A stretch of DNA of 12,732 nt from an uncultured Lachnospiraceae bacterium (GCA_902795985.1 CADBNG010000351.1:1-12732); one strand, 5' to 3'; counted from the first letter of the stretch, positions 1 through 6,798 are shown. A program made the numbers and translations. Notes: generated from the sequence alone by a model not told the origin.

Positions 1-1
1 G

Positions 2-193
2 AAGGAAAAGATGCTTGCGGCGAAAAAGGCCGGCATTTATACGGTGATCGTCCCGGATGAGAACCGTCCCGACGTGGCGGAAATGGAAGAAGAAATCACC
101 GGCGGCATGACCGTCGTCTATGTAACGGAAATGAAGCAGGTACTGGAAACCGCCCTGGTTTCGGACAGGAAGGAAAACGGGAAAGCCGGATGA
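2..193 (+). CDS. lon: ATP-dependent protease Lon (LonA), C-terminal fragment
   Basis: This is the 3' end of a gene that begins outside the window; the reading frame is open from base 2. The visible residues (KEKMLAAKKAGIYTVIVPDE and onward) match the end of the Lon Ser-Lys protease domain. There the conserved helix carrying the KxLAA.rAG pattern is followed by a strand and an acidic stretch, and then by the terminal region with VTEMKQVLETAL. Lon degrades misfolded and regulatory proteins in the cytoplasm using ATP. The AAA+ domain and the catalytic Ser and Lys lie upstream and cannot be checked. The stop codon overlaps the engB start in an ATGA, so the two are almost certainly co-transcribed and translationally coupled. 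A lon-engB pair is common in Bacillota. Confidence 0.9.
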   Translation, partial: KEKMLAAKKAGIYTVIVPDENRPDVAEMEEEITGGMTVVYVTEMKQVLETALVSDRKENGKAG

Positions 194-783
194 TCATCAA
201 AAAGGCGGAACTGGATATTGTCTGCGGCGTCACCAGCACGCTGCCGGACACCGGTCAGGCGGAAATCGCCTTTGCCGGCCGTTCCAACGTGGGGAAATCC
301 TCCCTGATCAACGGCCTTCTGAACCGGAAAAGCCTGGCCAGGACCAGCTCGGTGCCCGGAAAAACCCAGACGCTGAACTTTTATCACGTCAACGACGGGT
401 TTTACCTGGTGGACCTTCCGGGATACGGATACGCGGCAGCCAATCTGCAGGCAAAAGCCCAGTGGGGAAAGATGATCGAACGGTATCTGACCTCTTCGCC
501 CCATCTGAAAGCGGTTTTCCTGCTGGTGGATATCCGTCACGATCCCACAAAGGATGATAAAATGATGGCGGAGTGGATCATCGCTTCCGGGCGTGAACCG
601 GTCATCATTGCCACAAAGCTGGATAAAATCAAACGCAGCCAGATACAGAAACAGCTGTCAGCCGTGAGAAAGGGCCTGGGGCTTTCGGCAGAAACCCCGC
701 TGATTCCCTTCTCCGCCCAGACCCGTCAGGGAAGAGATGAAATATGGAAGATCATAGAAGAACGGATACAGACGCAGGAGTAG
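190..783 (+). CDS. engB: Ribosome biogenesis GTP-binding protein EngB (YsxC/YihA)
   Basis: A 197-residue TRAFAC-class GTPase needed for late assembly of the large ribosomal subunit. All G motifs are visible: G1 GRSNVGKS (about 30-37), a G2 region around PGKTQTLNFY (56-65), G3 DLPG (75-78) followed by GYGYA, G4 TKLD (142-145) and G5 SAQ (175-177). The length is normal for the family. The ATG at 190 overlaps the lon stop by four bases. The 3' end overlaps ecfA1 by 40 bases, so translation of ecfA1 is probably coupled to it. The product is cytoplasmic and ribosome-associated. No unusual residues were seen. Confidence 0.96.
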   Translation: MIIKKAELDIVCGVTSTLPDTGQAEIAFAGRSNVGKSSLINGLLNRKSLARTSSVPGKTQTLNFYHVNDGFYLVDLPGYGYAAANLQAKAQWGKMIERYLTSSPHLKAVFLLVDIRHDPTKDDKMMAEWIIASGREPVIIATKLDKIKRSQIQKQLSAVRKGLGLSAETPLIPFSAQTRQGRDEIWKIIEERIQTQE

Positions 784-1634
784 AGCCGATCATCCGGACG
801 CAGAACCTCCGTTATGAATATGTGGAATACGACGAGGACGACAACGCGGGGGATACGGTCGTTGCGCTGCATGACGTGAATCTGGAAGTGGAACCCGGCC
901 AGTTCATCGCGGTGCTGGGGCACAACGGTTCCGGGAAATCCACTTTTGCCAAACATCTGAACGCGCTGCTGACCCCGACGGGCGGCACCGTTCTGGTGGG
1001 GGGATATGATACGACGGACCCCGCGCGGCTCTGGGATATCCGCCAGAGCGCCGGCATGGTCTTTCAGAATCCGGACAACCAGATTATCGCCTCGGTGGTG
1101 GAAGAGGACGTGGGCTTCGGACCGGAAAACATCGGCGTGCCGACGGAAGAAATCTGGAACCGCGTGGATGAGGCCCTTGCCGCCACCGGCATGACCGAAT
1201 ACCGGACGCATTCCCCGTCGAAGCTGTCCGGAGGCCAGAAGCAGCGGGTTGCCATTGCCGGCGTAATGGCCATGCGGCCGAAATGCATTATTCTCGATGA
1301 GCCCACTGCCATGCTGGACCCGGTGGGACGGGTGGAAGTGCTGAAGGCGATGAAACGCCTGAACAAAGAGGAGCACGTAACGGTGATCCACATTACTCAT
1401 TATATGAATGAGGTGACGGATGCCGATTATGTTTATGTCATGGACCGGGGAACCGTCGCCATGTCCGGGAAACCCCGGGAAATCTTTTCCCGCGTGGAGG
1501 ATATGAAGGCGCTGGGCCTGGATGTGCCGCAGGTTACGGAGCTGGCGTACCGGCTTCGGAAAAAAGGTGTGGAGATTCCGGCGGATATTCTTACAACCGA
1601 AGAAATGGTGGAGGCCTTATGCCGCTTGTTCTAG
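744..1634 (+). CDS. ecfA1: Energy-coupling factor transporter ATPase EcfA1
   Basis: A 296-residue ABC ATPase of the ECF type, one of two nucleotide-binding subunits that drive vitamin or metal uptake through EcfT and exchangeable S components. Motifs in order: Walker A GHNGSGKST (59-67), Q-loop VFQNPDNQ (106-113), signature LSGGQ (161-165), Walker B CIILDEP (181-187), D-loop region AMLDP and H-loop His219. The C-terminal segment with IFSRVEDMKALGLDVPQVTEL is typical of EcfA proteins. The ATG at 744 lies inside engB. It has a good ribosome-binding site (AGGGAAG at 728-734), and no start codon in this frame downstream of the engB stop would keep the first beta strand. The N terminus has an acidic insert (VEYDEDDNAGD) between the first strands. 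Confidence 0.95.
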   Translation: MEDHRRTDTDAGVEPIIRTQNLRYEYVEYDEDDNAGDTVVALHDVNLEVEPGQFIAVLGHNGSGKSTFAKHLNALLTPTGGTVLVGGYDTTDPARLWDIRQSAGMVFQNPDNQIIASVVEEDVGFGPENIGVPTEEIWNRVDEALAATGMTEYRTHSPSKLSGGQKQRVAIAGVMAMRPKCIILDEPTAMLDPVGRVEVLKAMKRLNKEEHVTVIHITHYMNEVTDADYVYVMDRGTVAMSGKPREIFSRVEDMKALGLDVPQVTELAYRLRKKGVEIPADILTTEEMVEALCRLF

Positions 1635-2479
1635 AAAATGTCAATTATACCTACAGCGCAGGAACCGCGTATGAAATCCGGGCGGTGAAGGACGTTTCCC
1701 TTGAGATTCCGGACGGGCAGTTCCTGGGCATTATCGGCCATACCGGCAGCGGGAAGTCCACCCTGATCCAGCACCTGAACGGGCTGGTGCGTCCGACTTC
1801 CGGCCGTGTGCTGTACAATGGAGAGGATATCTGGGCCGACGGCTACGACCGTCATAAGCTCCGGTTCCATGTGGGCCTGGTCTTTCAGTATCCGGATCAT
1901 CAGCTCTTTGAGACAACCGTGGTCCGCGACGTCAGCTACGGGCCGAAGAACCAGGGACTGACGGAAGAGGAAGCCCTGGAGAAGGCGAAGGAAGCCCTGA
2001 AAAAGGTGGGCCTGTCGGAGGAGTATTTCGAAAAGTCTCCCTTCGAGCTTTCCGGAGGTCAGAAAAGAAGGGTTGCCATTGCCGGAGCGCTGGCCATGGA
2101 TCCGACCATCCTGATTCTGGACGAACCCACTGCGGGACTGGATCCGAAGGGCCGCGACGAGATCCTCGATATGGTCAACGGCCTTCAGGATACCATCGGG
2201 ATCAGCGTCGTGCTGGTTTCCCACAGCATGGAGGACGTTGCCAAATATGTGGACCGCCTGGTGGTGATGAACCGGGGCGAAAAGGTCTACGACGGCACCC
2301 CCAGGGAGATCTTTTCCCATTATCAGGAACTGGAAAAAATCGGCCTTTCCGCGCCGCAGGTCACCTACCTGATGCATGATCTGAAAAACGCCGGGATCGA
2401 TGTGGACGAAAACGCGATCACCGTTTCAGAAGCGGAGGAGTCGATTCTGAAGGCGCTGGAAAACCGAAAACGGCACTGA
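1619..2479 (+). CDS. ecfA2: Energy-coupling factor transporter ATPase EcfA2
   Basis: The second ECF ATPase, 286 residues, expected to form a heterodimer with EcfA1 under EcfT. Visible motifs: Walker A GHTGSGKST (40-48), Q-loop VFQYPDHQLF (88-97), signature LSGGQ (144-148), Walker B ILILDEP (164-170), H-loop SH (201-202). The Q-loop FQYPDHQLF is the form usual in EcfA2, against FQNPDNQ in EcfA1, and this supports the assignment. The start overlaps the ecfA1 end by 16 bases. GGAGG at 1610-1614 precedes the ATG by four bases, a little close but usable. The tail is rich in acidic residues, then KRKRH-like basic residues at the end. Confidence 0.95.
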   Translation: MPLVLENVNYTYSAGTAYEIRAVKDVSLEIPDGQFLGIIGHTGSGKSTLIQHLNGLVRPTSGRVLYNGEDIWADGYDRHKLRFHVGLVFQYPDHQLFETTVVRDVSYGPKNQGLTEEEALEKAKEALKKVGLSEEYFEKSPFELSGGQKRRVAIAGALAMDPTILILDEPTAGLDPKGRDEILDMVNGLQDTIGISVVLVSHSMEDVAKYVDRLVVMNRGEKVYDGTPREIFSHYQELEKIGLSAPQVTYLMHDLKNAGIDVDENAITVSEAEESILKALENRKRH

Positions 2480-2513
2480 ACCGCCGGAAGAACCGGCAAA
2501 GGAATAATCCGAT

Positions 2514-3317
2514 ATGATCCGTGATATCACAATAGGCCAGTACTATCCGGCACCGTCCGTGCTTCACAGACTGGACCCGAGAACCAAGATCATTGGAACG
2601 GTTTCGTTTATCGTTTCTCTGTTTCTGGTGCATAATATCGGCTACGCGTTCTGCGCGGCTTTTCTGGCTGCGGTCATTATCCTGTCGAAGGTACCGCTGC
2701 CTTATATGATCAAGGGACTGAAACCGGTCCTGGTCATTTTAATTATAACGATGGCCCTGAACGTTTTCCTGACCCCGGGAGAAGTTCTCGTTCAGTGGAA
2801 GATTTTCCGGATCACCTATGAGGGCATCAAAACCGCGATCTTCATGGGTATCCGTCTTGTGTTCCTGATTCTGGGGGCTTCCCTGCTGACCTTTACGACG
2901 ACTCCGAACAAACTGACGGACGGCCTGGAGCGGCTGTTTTCGCCGCTGCGCGTTTTTCATATCCCGGTGCACGAGATGGCGATGATGATGTCCATTGCGC
3001 TGCGTTTTATTCCGATTCTCCTGGATGAAACGGATAAGATCATGAAGGCGCAGATGGCCCGGGGCGCGGATTTCGAGAACGGCGGGCTGATCCAGAAGAT
3101 CAAGGCCATGGTTCCCCTCTTTGTACCGCTTTTCATCTCCGCATTCCGCCGCGCCAATGATCTGGCGCTGGCGATGGAAGCCCGGTGCTATCACGGAGGA
3201 AAGGGCCGGACCCAGATGAAGCCGCTGCGTTACGCTTCCGTCGACTGGATCGCTTTTGGAGTGATCGCCGCGGAACTGGCGCTGGTGATTGTCCTGAGAG
3301 TTTTATTCGGATGGTAA
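2514..3317 (+). CDS. ecfT: Energy-coupling factor transporter transmembrane protein EcfT
   Basis: The integral membrane coupling subunit of the ECF transporter, 267 residues. Several hydrophobic segments are visible (about 26-58, 67-88, 105-128, 153-171, 198-212, 243-264), separated by the cytoplasmic coupling helices. The two coupling motifs that contact the ATPases are present: ARG (182-184, in AQMARGADF) and the second one as ARC (223-225, in AMEARCYHGG), a variant of ARG. The N-terminal LDPRTKI motif is also diagnostic. The gap to ecfA2 is 34 bases, with AAAGGA at 2498-2503 as ribosome-binding site. No S component is encoded nearby, so this is likely a group II module shared by several S components placed elsewhere. 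Confidence 0.95.
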   Translation: MIRDITIGQYYPAPSVLHRLDPRTKIIGTVSFIVSLFLVHNIGYAFCAAFLAAVIILSKVPLPYMIKGLKPVLVILIITMALNVFLTPGEVLVQWKIFRITYEGIKTAIFMGIRLVFLILGASLLTFTTTPNKLTDGLERLFSPLRVFHIPVHEMAMMMSIALRFIPILLDETDKIMKAQMARGADFENGGLIQKIKAMVPLFVPLFISAFRRANDLALAMEARCYHGGKGRTQMKPLRYASVDWIAFGVIAAELALVIVLRVLFGW

Positions 3318-3366
3318 CACGGCAGACACCGCTGTACGAAATCATTCTTCAGAGCCGGGAGGCCGC

Positions 3367-4176
3367 ATGATTGAAACGTCGGATCCGGGGATTTCGGTCC
3401 CGGAGGAAAAGGACGGCAGAAAACGCCGGAGAATCCTGTTGACTGTCGCGTATGACGGTACGGCTTACTGCGGTTTTCAGATCCAGGACAACGGTATTAC
3501 GATTCAGGAGGTTCTGAACCGGACGCTGTCGGAATGGCTGGAAGAGGACATTCGGATCTCGGCGGCCAGCCGCACGGACGCCGGAGTGTGCGCCCGGGGG
3601 AACGTTGCCGTTTTCGACACCTTTACCCGGATTCCCGGGGAAAAATATGCTTTCGGACTGAATACCCGCCTGCCGGAAGATATCCGCATTCAGGGTTCCA
3701 TGGAAGTCCCTTCGTCTTTTCATCCCCGCTTTGCCCGTACCGTTAAAAACTACAAATACCGTATTTTAAACCGCACATTTCCGGATCCTCTTCGCCGGAC
3801 CGGTTATCATTTCTGCTATCACGCGCTGGATGAGGAAAAAATGAACCGCGCCGCTCAGGCACTGGCCGGGGAGCGGGATTTTGCCAGCTTCGCCGCGGCC
3901 GGTCACGAGGCCGCCACAACGGTACGGACGATCACGGAGATTTCCGTTGTCAGAGAAGGCGAGGTTCTGACTCTTTCCGTGACAGGGAACGGGTTCCTTT
4001 ATAATATGGTCCGGATCATCGCCGGCACCCTGATGGAGATCGGAAAGGGAAACCTGGAGGAAGACTGCATCCCGGCCATACTTGCCGCCAGGGACCGGAA
4101 AGCGGCCGGCCCGACCGCGCCCGCGGCCGGCCTGACGCTGGAATGGATTCATTATCCGGATGGATATGGAATCTGA
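3367..4176 (+). CDS. truA: tRNA pseudouridine(38-40) synthase TruA
   Basis: A 269-residue pseudouridine synthase that modifies U38-U40 in the anticodon arm of many tRNAs. Motifs: the N-terminal strand LLTVAYDGTAYCGFQ (24-38), the catalytic loop SRTDAGV with the nucleophilic Asp71, and the C-terminal NMVRIIAGTLMEIGKG that lines the active site. A 20-residue charged N-terminal extension precedes the usual start of the fold; the ATG at 3367 was kept because GGGAGG at 3357-3362 sits five bases upstream. truA directly after ecfT is a very common Bacillota order. It is the last gene of this run: the stop is followed within 15 bases by large palindromes that probably end transcription. Confidence 0.95.
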   Translation: MIETSDPGISVPEEKDGRKRRRILLTVAYDGTAYCGFQIQDNGITIQEVLNRTLSEWLEEDIRISAASRTDAGVCARGNVAVFDTFTRIPGEKYAFGLNTRLPEDIRIQGSMEVPSSFHPRFARTVKNYKYRILNRTFPDPLRRTGYHFCYHALDEEKMNRAAQALAGERDFASFAAAGHEAATTVRTITEISVVREGEVLTLSVTGNGFLYNMVRIIAGTLMEIGKGNLEEDCIPAILAARDRKAAGPTAPAAGLTLEWIHYPDGYGI

Positions 4177-4190
4177 GACCGGGAGGGGGC

Positions 4191-4229
4191 CGAAGGGGGC
4201 GAAGGGGACAGTCCCCTTCGCCCCCTTCG
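4191..4229. repeat. 39-base perfect palindrome, GGGGACAGTCCCC-core element
   Basis: Two perfect 19-base arms meet around a single central A at 4210. The core is GAAGGGGACAGTCCCCTTC, extended on both sides by GGGGGC/GCCCCC and CGAA/TTCG. Related palindromes occur at 4243-4284, 6799-6821 and 6848-6876, so this is a dispersed repeat family of the REP/BIME kind rather than a unique terminator. It sits 14 bases after truA and before the converging SDR gene. Confidence 0.85.
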
Positions 4230-4242
4230 ATCCACGGCAGGG

Positions 4243-4284
4243 AAAAAAGGAGCCGAAGGGGACTGTCCCCCTTCGGCTCCTTTT
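4243..4284. terminator. Second GGGGACTGTCCCC-core palindrome, likely bidirectional terminator
   Basis: The left arm (4243-4263, A-rich then GGAGCCGAAGGGGAC) and right arm (4265-4284, ending GGCTCCTTTT) pair with one bulged C. The central base is T rather than A, so this copy lies in the opposite orientation to the one at 4191-4229. The A-run before and T-run after the stem give an intrinsic terminator that works on both strands. That is suitable for the convergent ends of truA (+) and the SDR gene (-). Confidence 0.75.
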
Positions 4285-4323
4285 CTCCGGGCCGGCCGTA
4301 CCCTTACCGGCCTGGGAGTCGGA

Positions 4324-4347
4324 GAAATCAGGGCAGACCCTGATTTC
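4324..4347 (-). terminator. Hairpin just after the SDR stop codon
   Basis: A perfect 10-base inverted repeat, GAAATCAGGG against CCCTGATTTC with a CAGA loop, begins six bases beyond the SDR stop codon. On the minus strand it is followed by TCCGACTCCC, not a U-run, so it is a poor intrinsic terminator on its own. It may protect the 3' end or act together with the palindrome at 4243-4284. Confidence 0.45.
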
Positions 4348-4352
4348 GTGTA

Positions 4353-5141
4353 TCAGCAGGCAGCAGCGACTTTGGAGTCGATATGCATGCCCATGCCGGC
4401 GGTGTGAGCGGAAACGTCCGAAGCAAGATAGATGACCGCGTTGGCGATCTCTTCGGGCTTTGCGTAACGCTTGTCCATTGCGTAATTGGATGCGAGCATT
4501 TCCATGGCCTGTTCGTGGGTCATGCTGTCACCGAAGAAGTCTTTTTCAATCCGAAGCATCATCGGGGTGTCCACGGGGCCGGGACAGATGTAGTTGACAT
4601 GGATTCCCACCGGGCCGAGCTCCATGGCGACGCACTTGGTCAGACCGGCAACGGCATATTTGGAGGAAACATAGGCGCTGTTTCCGGCGGTGGGTTCAAA
4701 AGCGGCGGCAGAGGCGATCACAACTACGGCGCCGTCCTGTTTCTCAATCAGGGTCGGAGCGGCATACTTCAGGGTCAGCATGACGGCATAGACATTCAGC
4801 ATATAGGTTTTCTGGAAGATATCCAGGGTCATGTCCTGAACGGGCAGCGCTTTTCCTTCATAGCCGGCGTTGGGGACAACGATGTCGAGAGTGCCGAAAC
4901 GGGCTTTGGCGTTCTCCACAAAACTGCGGATGTCCTCTTCGTTGTTCAGATCTGCGATAAAGCCGGCAACCTGTCCTTCGGCAGCTTCCAGAGTGGGAAG
5001 CAGGGCGTCAATCTTTGCCTGACTCGTGGAGGAGAAAGCGACTTTCGCTCCTTCTTTCAGGAAAGCCTTGATGATAGCGGTTCCGATTCCACCGGTTCCT
5101 CCGGTAAGAAGCACGACTTTGTCTTTCAGATGTAAATCCAT
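4353..5141 (-). CDS. SDR family NAD(P)-dependent oxidoreductase
   Basis: A 262-residue classical short-chain dehydrogenase/reductase. The Rossmann glycine motif TGGTGGIG is at 13-20, the DLN after strand 3 at 64-66 and NAG at 91-93. The catalytic tetrad is complete as Asn116, Ser144, Tyr157 and Lys161 (YVSSK). The PGPVDTPM segment after strand 6 is also typical. The family oxidises or reduces alcohols, ketones or sugars with NAD(H) or NADP(H); the substrate cannot be read from the sequence. The C terminus ends in SKVAAAC and lacks the usual DGG-type strand ending. GGGAGG (5151-5156, minus strand) lies nine bases before the ATG. The gene is alone on its strand, convergent to truA and divergent from rplS, with its own likely promoter and operator. 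Confidence 0.93.
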   Translation of the reverse strand: MDLHLKDKVVLLTGGTGGIGTAIIKAFLKEGAKVAFSSTSQAKIDALLPTLEAAEGQVAGFIADLNNEEDIRSFVENAKARFGTLDIVVPNAGYEGKALPVQDMTLDIFQKTYMLNVYAVMLTLKYAAPTLIEKQDGAVVVIASAAAFEPTAGNSAYVSSKYAVAGLTKCVAMELGPVGIHVNYICPGPVDTPMMLRIEKDFFGDSMTHEQAMEMLASNYAMDKRYAKPEEIANAVIYLASDVSAHTAGMGMHIDSKVAAAC

Positions 5142-5182
5142 AATACTGATCCTCCCTGTCTGATTTCATTTCATTACCGGCT

Positions 5183-5196
5183 GAACCGTCCGGTTC
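5183..5196. promoter_or_regulatory. GAACCG-TC-CGGTTC dyad in the SDR leader, possible operator
   Basis: A perfect 6-base inverted repeat with a 2-base centre lies between the predicted SDR promoter and its ribosome-binding site. Such a position suits a repressor operator or a small RNA hairpin. Further dyads lie next to it: GGTAC-TATT-GTACC at 5214-5227, and CCGCGG at 5200-5205 and 5227-5232. No regulator gene is adjacent, so the partner is unknown. Confidence 0.4.
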
Positions 5197-5219
5197 CTGC
5201 CGCGGTTGATTATGGTACT

Positions 5220-5248
5220 ATTGTACCCGCGGATTGATTCCATAAAAA
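5220..5248 (-). promoter_or_regulatory. Candidate promoter of the SDR gene
   Basis: On the minus strand, TACAAT (5220-5225) is a good -10 element. A weak -35, TTTTTA (5243-5248), lies 17 bases upstream. The -10 falls inside the dyad GGTAC-TATT-GTACC (5214-5227), flanked by CCGCGG copies, so a protein bound there would block initiation. The leader would be about 70 bases long. Confidence 0.4.
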
Positions 5249-5413
5249 GTATCAAAAAGAATATTTTTATTAGGATCAGATGCAAAATTGGCAAAACAGG
5301 ACACTGACCGGCGCGTTTATCGCCTTATCCTGCACAAAATTTGGAAAAACGGGCGGAAGAAAGAGATAAAGTACAGGGGAAAAAGAGACCGGGGAAAAGG
5401 CCTTCAAATAGAA

Positions 5414-5446
5414 TAGAACCAAATAATACTATTATTAGTAGAACCA
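5414..5446. repeat. AT-rich palindrome flanked by TAGAACCA direct repeats
   Basis: AATAATA-C-TATTATT (5422-5436) is a perfect palindrome. It is bracketed by direct copies of TAGAACCA at 5414-5421 and 5439-5446. It lies in the gene-free stretch between the divergent SDR and rplS control regions, upstream of the candidate rplS promoter. It could be a protein-binding site or simply AT-rich spacer. In the rest of 5249-5478 I see A/G-rich sequence and no gene. Confidence 0.35.
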
Positions 5447-5478
5447 GATAAACCCGGAATTTTTCATGACGTTTCCCC

Positions 5479-5507
5479 TTGCTTTTTTTCGTCTGCTGAT
5501 GTAATAT
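5479..5507 (+). promoter_or_regulatory. Candidate promoter(s) of rplS
   Basis: TTGCTT (5479-5484) and TAATAT (5502-5507) are spaced by 17 bases, and a perfect TATAAT follows at 5538-5543 with no good -35. Either would start a transcript that carries the long structured leader before rplS. Initiation at the second element would begin at or just inside the first hairpin (5544-5575), so the first promoter, or a start a few bases early, fits the leader better. Confidence 0.4.
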
Positions 5508-5543
5508 AAATAAGCTGCTCCGAAAGGAACAGTTCTTTATAAT

Positions 5544-5639
5544 GGTCCGCTTCCACGTTTATCGGTGGTATGACCCTTGCCGGTTCGCCGGCATGCGGAT
5601 CTGTATTATGAGGCAGATCCGGTCGTCAGTCCGACTGAC
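5544..5639 (+). promoter_or_regulatory. Tandem hairpins in the long 5' leader of rplS
   Basis: Four consecutive stem-loops can be drawn. The first is a nested stem, GGTC/GACC (5544-5547, 5572-5575) enclosing CCAC/GTGG (5553-5556, 5565-5568). The second is GCCGG-TTCG-CCGGC (5579-5592), which has a stable UUCG loop. The third is GGATCTG/CAGATCC (5597-5603, 5614-5620). The fourth is GTCAGT/ACTGAC (5625-5630, 5634-5639). They leave few unpaired bases. No match to a riboswitch class was recognised. No poly-U follows any of them, so they are not obvious terminators. Confidence 0.5.
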
Positions 5640-5660
5640 ATACGTATACATAAGAGATAA

Positions 5661-5753
5661 GGTTGAAAAATCAGACGGGAAAGGTTTGTTCGCAGGCGTT
5701 TTTCAATCTTGCCCGCAAGGAAGGGTTTCCGCGCGGACGGCAACAGGCCTGCG
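5661..5753 (+). promoter_or_regulatory. Candidate ribosomal protein L19 leader with pseudoknot
   Basis: A 10-base stem pairs 5661-5670 (GGTTGAAAAA) with 5699-5708 (TTTTTCAATC, one G-U). Its 28-base loop contains CGCAGGC (5691-5697), which is perfectly complementary to GCCTGCG (5747-5753). This would form a pseudoknot ending about five bases before the weak Shine-Dalgarno GGA of rplS. Small hairpins CTTG-CCCG-CAAG and TCCGCGCGGA lie between. Bacillota rplS genes are known to carry an L19 leader motif used for autoregulation. Position and structure agree with that, but I could not test it against the family model. Confidence 0.55.
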
Positions 5754-5768
5754 GCATGGAACAAAGTC

Positions 5769-6113
5769 ATGAATGAGATTATCAAAAACATCGAAGCTGC
5801 CCAGATGAAGGCCGAGCCTCCCAAGTTCTCCGTCGGCGACACCGTTCGTGTCCACGCGAAGATCAAGGAAGGAACCCGTGAGAGAATCCAGGTTTTCGAA
5901 GGCACTGTTCTGAAGAAGCAGGGCGGAAGCAGCAGAGAGACCTTCACGGTCCGCAAGACCTCCAACGGCGTCGGCGTCGAGAAGACCTGGCCGCTGCATT
6001 CCCCGAATCTGGAGAAGGTCGAAGTGGTCCGCCGCGGTAAAGTAGCCCGCGCCAAGCTGAATTACCTGCGCGACAGAGTCGGTAAGGCAGCGAAGGTCAA
6101 GGAATTGAGATAA
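5769..6113 (+). CDS. rplS: 50S ribosomal protein L19
   Basis: A 114-residue protein of the large ribosomal subunit, at the interface with the small subunit. It begins [14 protein letters not shown] and contains the conserved [54 protein letters not shown] and [11 protein letters not shown] blocks. The ATG at 5769 gives the family's usual N terminus; an in-frame TTG at 5709 would add 20 residues read from the structured leader and is not used. The Shine-Dalgarno (GGA, 5758-5760) is weak, as expected for a gene controlled by its leader. Unlike the common rpsP-rimM-trmD-rplS order, rplS here starts its own unit. A terminator follows ten bases after the stop. Confidence 0.96.
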   Translation: MNEIIKNIEAAQMKAEPPKFSVGDTVRVHAKIKEGTRERIQVFEGTVLKKQGGSSRETFTVRKTSNGVGVEKTWPLHSPNLEKVEVVRRGKVARAKLNYLRDRVGKAAKVKELR

Positions 6114-6122
6114 GAACATTCG

Positions 6123-6150
6123 GGGCTCCTGCAAACGGAGCCCTTTGTTT
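6123..6150 (+). terminator. Rho-independent terminator of rplS
   Basis: The stem GGGCTCC/GGAGCCC (6123-6129, 6137-6143) has a TGCAAAC loop and is followed by TTTGTTT. It isolates rplS from lepB, which must depend on read-through or on a promoter I could not identify in 6151-6225. Confidence 0.85.
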
Positions 6151-6235
6151 CGGGGGCCGGGGTACACCAGTCCCCTTTCCTTTAATTAAGAGCCCGGAAA
6201 TCCCCGTTCCGGCGCCTTTCCTTACGAGGTGGAAG

Positions 6236-6796
6236 ATGGTTCGATTTCGTCCAACCTATTTGAAAGACTATTTCTGGCGGTCCAGGGCAAGAAATATCAT
6301 TGCCTGGATCGTGGAGCTGGCTGTGGTCGTAGTACTGGCCTTTGTGCTTGTTTACACCTTTGGCCAGCGTGTGATCGTTTCGGACCAGGCAATGGAATCC
6401 ACGCTGAAGGAAGGGGATAAGGTTCTGGTCAATATCGCCGACAAAGCCCTGAAACGGATTCAACGGGGCGACATCATCGCTTACCGGGAGGGCGGCGACG
6501 CGGCGGCGGGCTATCAGGTCCGCCGGGTCATCGGACTGCCCGGGGAAACGGTTCAGATCCGGGACGGACAGATTTATATTGACGGGGAGCTGTATGTGGA
6601 AAAACGCGATCTTCCCCCGATCGCGAACGCCGGACTGGCGGAAAACGAGATTGCCCTGAGCGGCACGGAATATTTTGTCCTGGGGGATTCCCGGAACAAT
6701 TCCGAAGACAGCCGGCATGTGGACGTGGGCAACATCGACCGTGACCAGATCCTCGGCACGCTGTGGCTGAAGCTGGAACCGATAGAACGCATCTAG
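6236..6796 (+). CDS. Signal peptidase I family protein, catalytic Ser and Lys replaced (probable pseudo-enzyme)
   Basis: A 186-residue S26-family protein: a short basic N terminus, one membrane helix (about 20-42), then the extracytoplasmic signal-peptidase fold. The conserved boxes can be aligned but are altered. Box B, normally SGxSMxPTL, reads SDQAMESTL, with Ala52 at the nucleophile serine and Ser55 at the proline. Box C, normally KRVIGLPGD, reads RRVIGLPGE, with Arg96 at the general-base lysine. Box E GDSRNNSEDSR (150-160) is intact. Both residues of the Ser-Lys dyad are thus missing, as in the known inactive SpsA of Staphylococcus aureus. A proteolytic role is unlikely, while a scaffold or partner role is possible. 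GAGG at 6226-6229 precedes the ATG. It keeps the lepB position between rplS and rbgA. Confidence 0.85.
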   Translation: MVRFRPTYLKDYFWRSRARNIIAWIVELAVVVVLAFVLVYTFGQRVIVSDQAMESTLKEGDKVLVNIADKALKRIQRGDIIAYREGGDAAAGYQVRRVIGLPGETVQIRDGQIYIDGELYVEKRDLPPIANAGLAENEIALSGTEYFVLGDSRNNSEDSRHVDVGNIDRDQILGTLWLKLEPIERI

Positions 6797-6798
6797 GA

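Noticed and set aside
4143..4435. Plus-strand open frames across the palindromes after truA
   Set aside because: They translate the repeat itself (GTVPFAP- and GQSPSP-like peptides) and have no ribosome-binding site or homology.
5157..5540. A possible small gene in the long SDR-rplS spacer
   Set aside because: No frame with a ribosome-binding site and plausible composition was found. The stretch is best described as control regions for both neighbours.
5709..5768. N-terminal extension of L19 from a TTG at 5709
   Set aside because: L19 proteins begin at MNEII-like residues, and the extension is read from the structured leader.
6151..6180. GGGGTACACCAGTCCCC as a fifth palindrome copy
   Set aside because: The core is interrupted and the arms do not pair well. 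It may be a decayed copy, but the evidence is too thin.
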